Shown here: one piece after another, positions 5,586 through 6,072 of the stretch
Layout of the letters: the number at the start of each line of letters is the position of its first letter
How positions within the stretch are numbered: the first letter of the stretch is position 1
Assembly (NCBI GenBank): GCA_002699325.1
Contig: PABS01000093.1
Span: 1 to 6,072, forward strand
Reading direction: 5' to 3'
Length of the DNA stretch: 6,072 bases
Source: Ponticaulis sp.
GTDB lineage: Bacteria; Pseudomonadota; Alphaproteobacteria; Caulobacterales; Hyphomonadaceae
Program-made: the position numbers and the translations under genes
Notes under the pieces: model-generated
What the model saw: only the letters and a program-made list of their open reading frames with translations
Told to the model about the DNA's origin: nothing
Databases searched by the model: none

Positions 5586-6072
5586 TGGCGCTGGACACAC
5601 TATCAAATGATGACAAGCTCATTGTGGCAGGGCGAGAGTTCAGCTCAAGGCTGATTATCGGGACTGGCAAATACGCATCCTATGAAGAAAACGCGCGCGC
5701 CGCAGAAGCTGCTGCCGTGGACATGGTGACGGTTGCGGTGCGCCGCGTGAACCTGACGGACAAAAGTCAACCACGGCTGACCGATCATGTGTCTCCGGAA
5801 ACCTACACTTTCCTCCCCAACACGGCAGGCTGCTTCACGGCAGATGATGCGATCCGAACGCTCAGGCTGGCGCGTGAAGCTGGCGGCTGGAACCTGGTGA
5901 AGCTGGAAGTGCTCTCAGACCAGAAGACGCTCTATCCCGATATGAGTGAGACCCTTCGTGCAGCGGAACTCCTGATCAAGGACGGCTTCGAGGTGATGGT
6001 CTATTGCTCCGATGACCCGGTTTATGCGCGCAAGCTTGAAGAGATCGGTTGCTGCGCGATCATGCCGCTTGG
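5585..6072 (+). CDS. thiG: Thiazole synthase ThiG, 5' part (runs off the window)
   Basis: 162 codons are visible from ATG 5585; the gene continues past the end (full family length is about 255-270). ThiG joins 1-deoxy-xylulose 5-phosphate, dehydroglycine or glycine imine, and the sulfur of ThiS thiocarboxylate into the thiazole phosphate precursor. It is a TIM-barrel enzyme that works with ThiS. Visible marks: [10 protein letters not shown] at 21-30, V-T-V-A-V-R-R-V at 48-55, L-P-N-T-A-G-C at 77-83, A-x-x-L-x-L-A-R-E-A-G near 89-100, V-K-L-E-V with the Schiff-base Lys106 and Glu108, L-Y-P-D at 116-119, and the start of M-P-L-G at the very end. The later catalytic Asp and phosphate loop lie outside. 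A strong GGAGG site at 5574-5578, inside the thiS Gly codons, sits 6 nt before the ATG, and the one-base overlap suggests coupled, stoichiometric synthesis. Confidence 0.96.
   Translation, partial: MALDTLSNDDKLIVAGREFSSRLIIGTGKYASYEENARAAEAAAVDMVTVAVRRVNLTDKSQPRLTDHVSPETYTFLPNTAGCFTADDAIRTLRLAREAGGWNLVKLEVLSDQKTLYPDMSETLRAAELLIKDGFEVMVYCSDDPVYARKLEEIGCCAIMPL

Overview
The window looks like ordinary chromosomal DNA of an alphaproteobacterium, possibly of the Hyphomonadaceae/Maricaulales type. The evidence is moderate GC content, an NDUFA12-type complex I accessory subunit (found in alphaproteobacteria and mitochondria), a DUF2155 protein, an HSD17B10-like dehydrogenase, and the neighbourhood NDUFA12 - mlaD - DUF2155 facing aat - accC - accB - aroQ. 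I recall this arrangement from other alphaproteobacteria. The order-level placement is inference.

Layout from left to right: (1) the 3' end of an SDR-family 3-hydroxyacyl-CoA dehydrogenase on the + strand, ending at 264. (2) An intergenic stretch with a hairpin at 282-322 and a tRNA-Ser(GCU) gene on the - strand (545 down to 456) with its own promoter. (3) A tightly packed + strand operon, 725-2425: NDUFA12 subunit, MlaD-like MCE protein and secreted DUF2155 protein, with overlapping start and stop codons. (4) A convergent - strand operon transcribed from about 5356 down to 2356: aroQ, accB, accC, aat, with short gaps or overlaps. Its last gene overlaps the last gene of the + operon tail to tail by 70 bp. 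(5) A divergent + strand thiamine locus starting at 5376: thiS followed by thiG, which runs off the end.

Functionally, accB and accC encode the biotin carboxyl carrier protein and biotin carboxylase of acetyl-CoA carboxylase (malonyl-CoA for fatty acid synthesis). aroQ encodes the type II 3-dehydroquinase of the shikimate pathway. aat encodes the L/F-transferase of the N-degron pathway. mlaD is an envelope lipid-transport component. NDUFA12 assists complex I. thiS and thiG make the thiazole half of thiamine.

I see no mobile element, CRISPR array, prophage or defence system, and nothing that amounts to a new multi-gene system. The points that deserve a second look are: a convergent overlap in which the conserved end of DUF2155 and the C-terminus of Aat are written on the same DNA; an Asn-to-Thr change at the position of the active-site Asn12 of AroQ; a long stem-loop inside the 3' part of aat just past the DUF2155 stop; and an extremely acidic linker in the DUF2155 protein.
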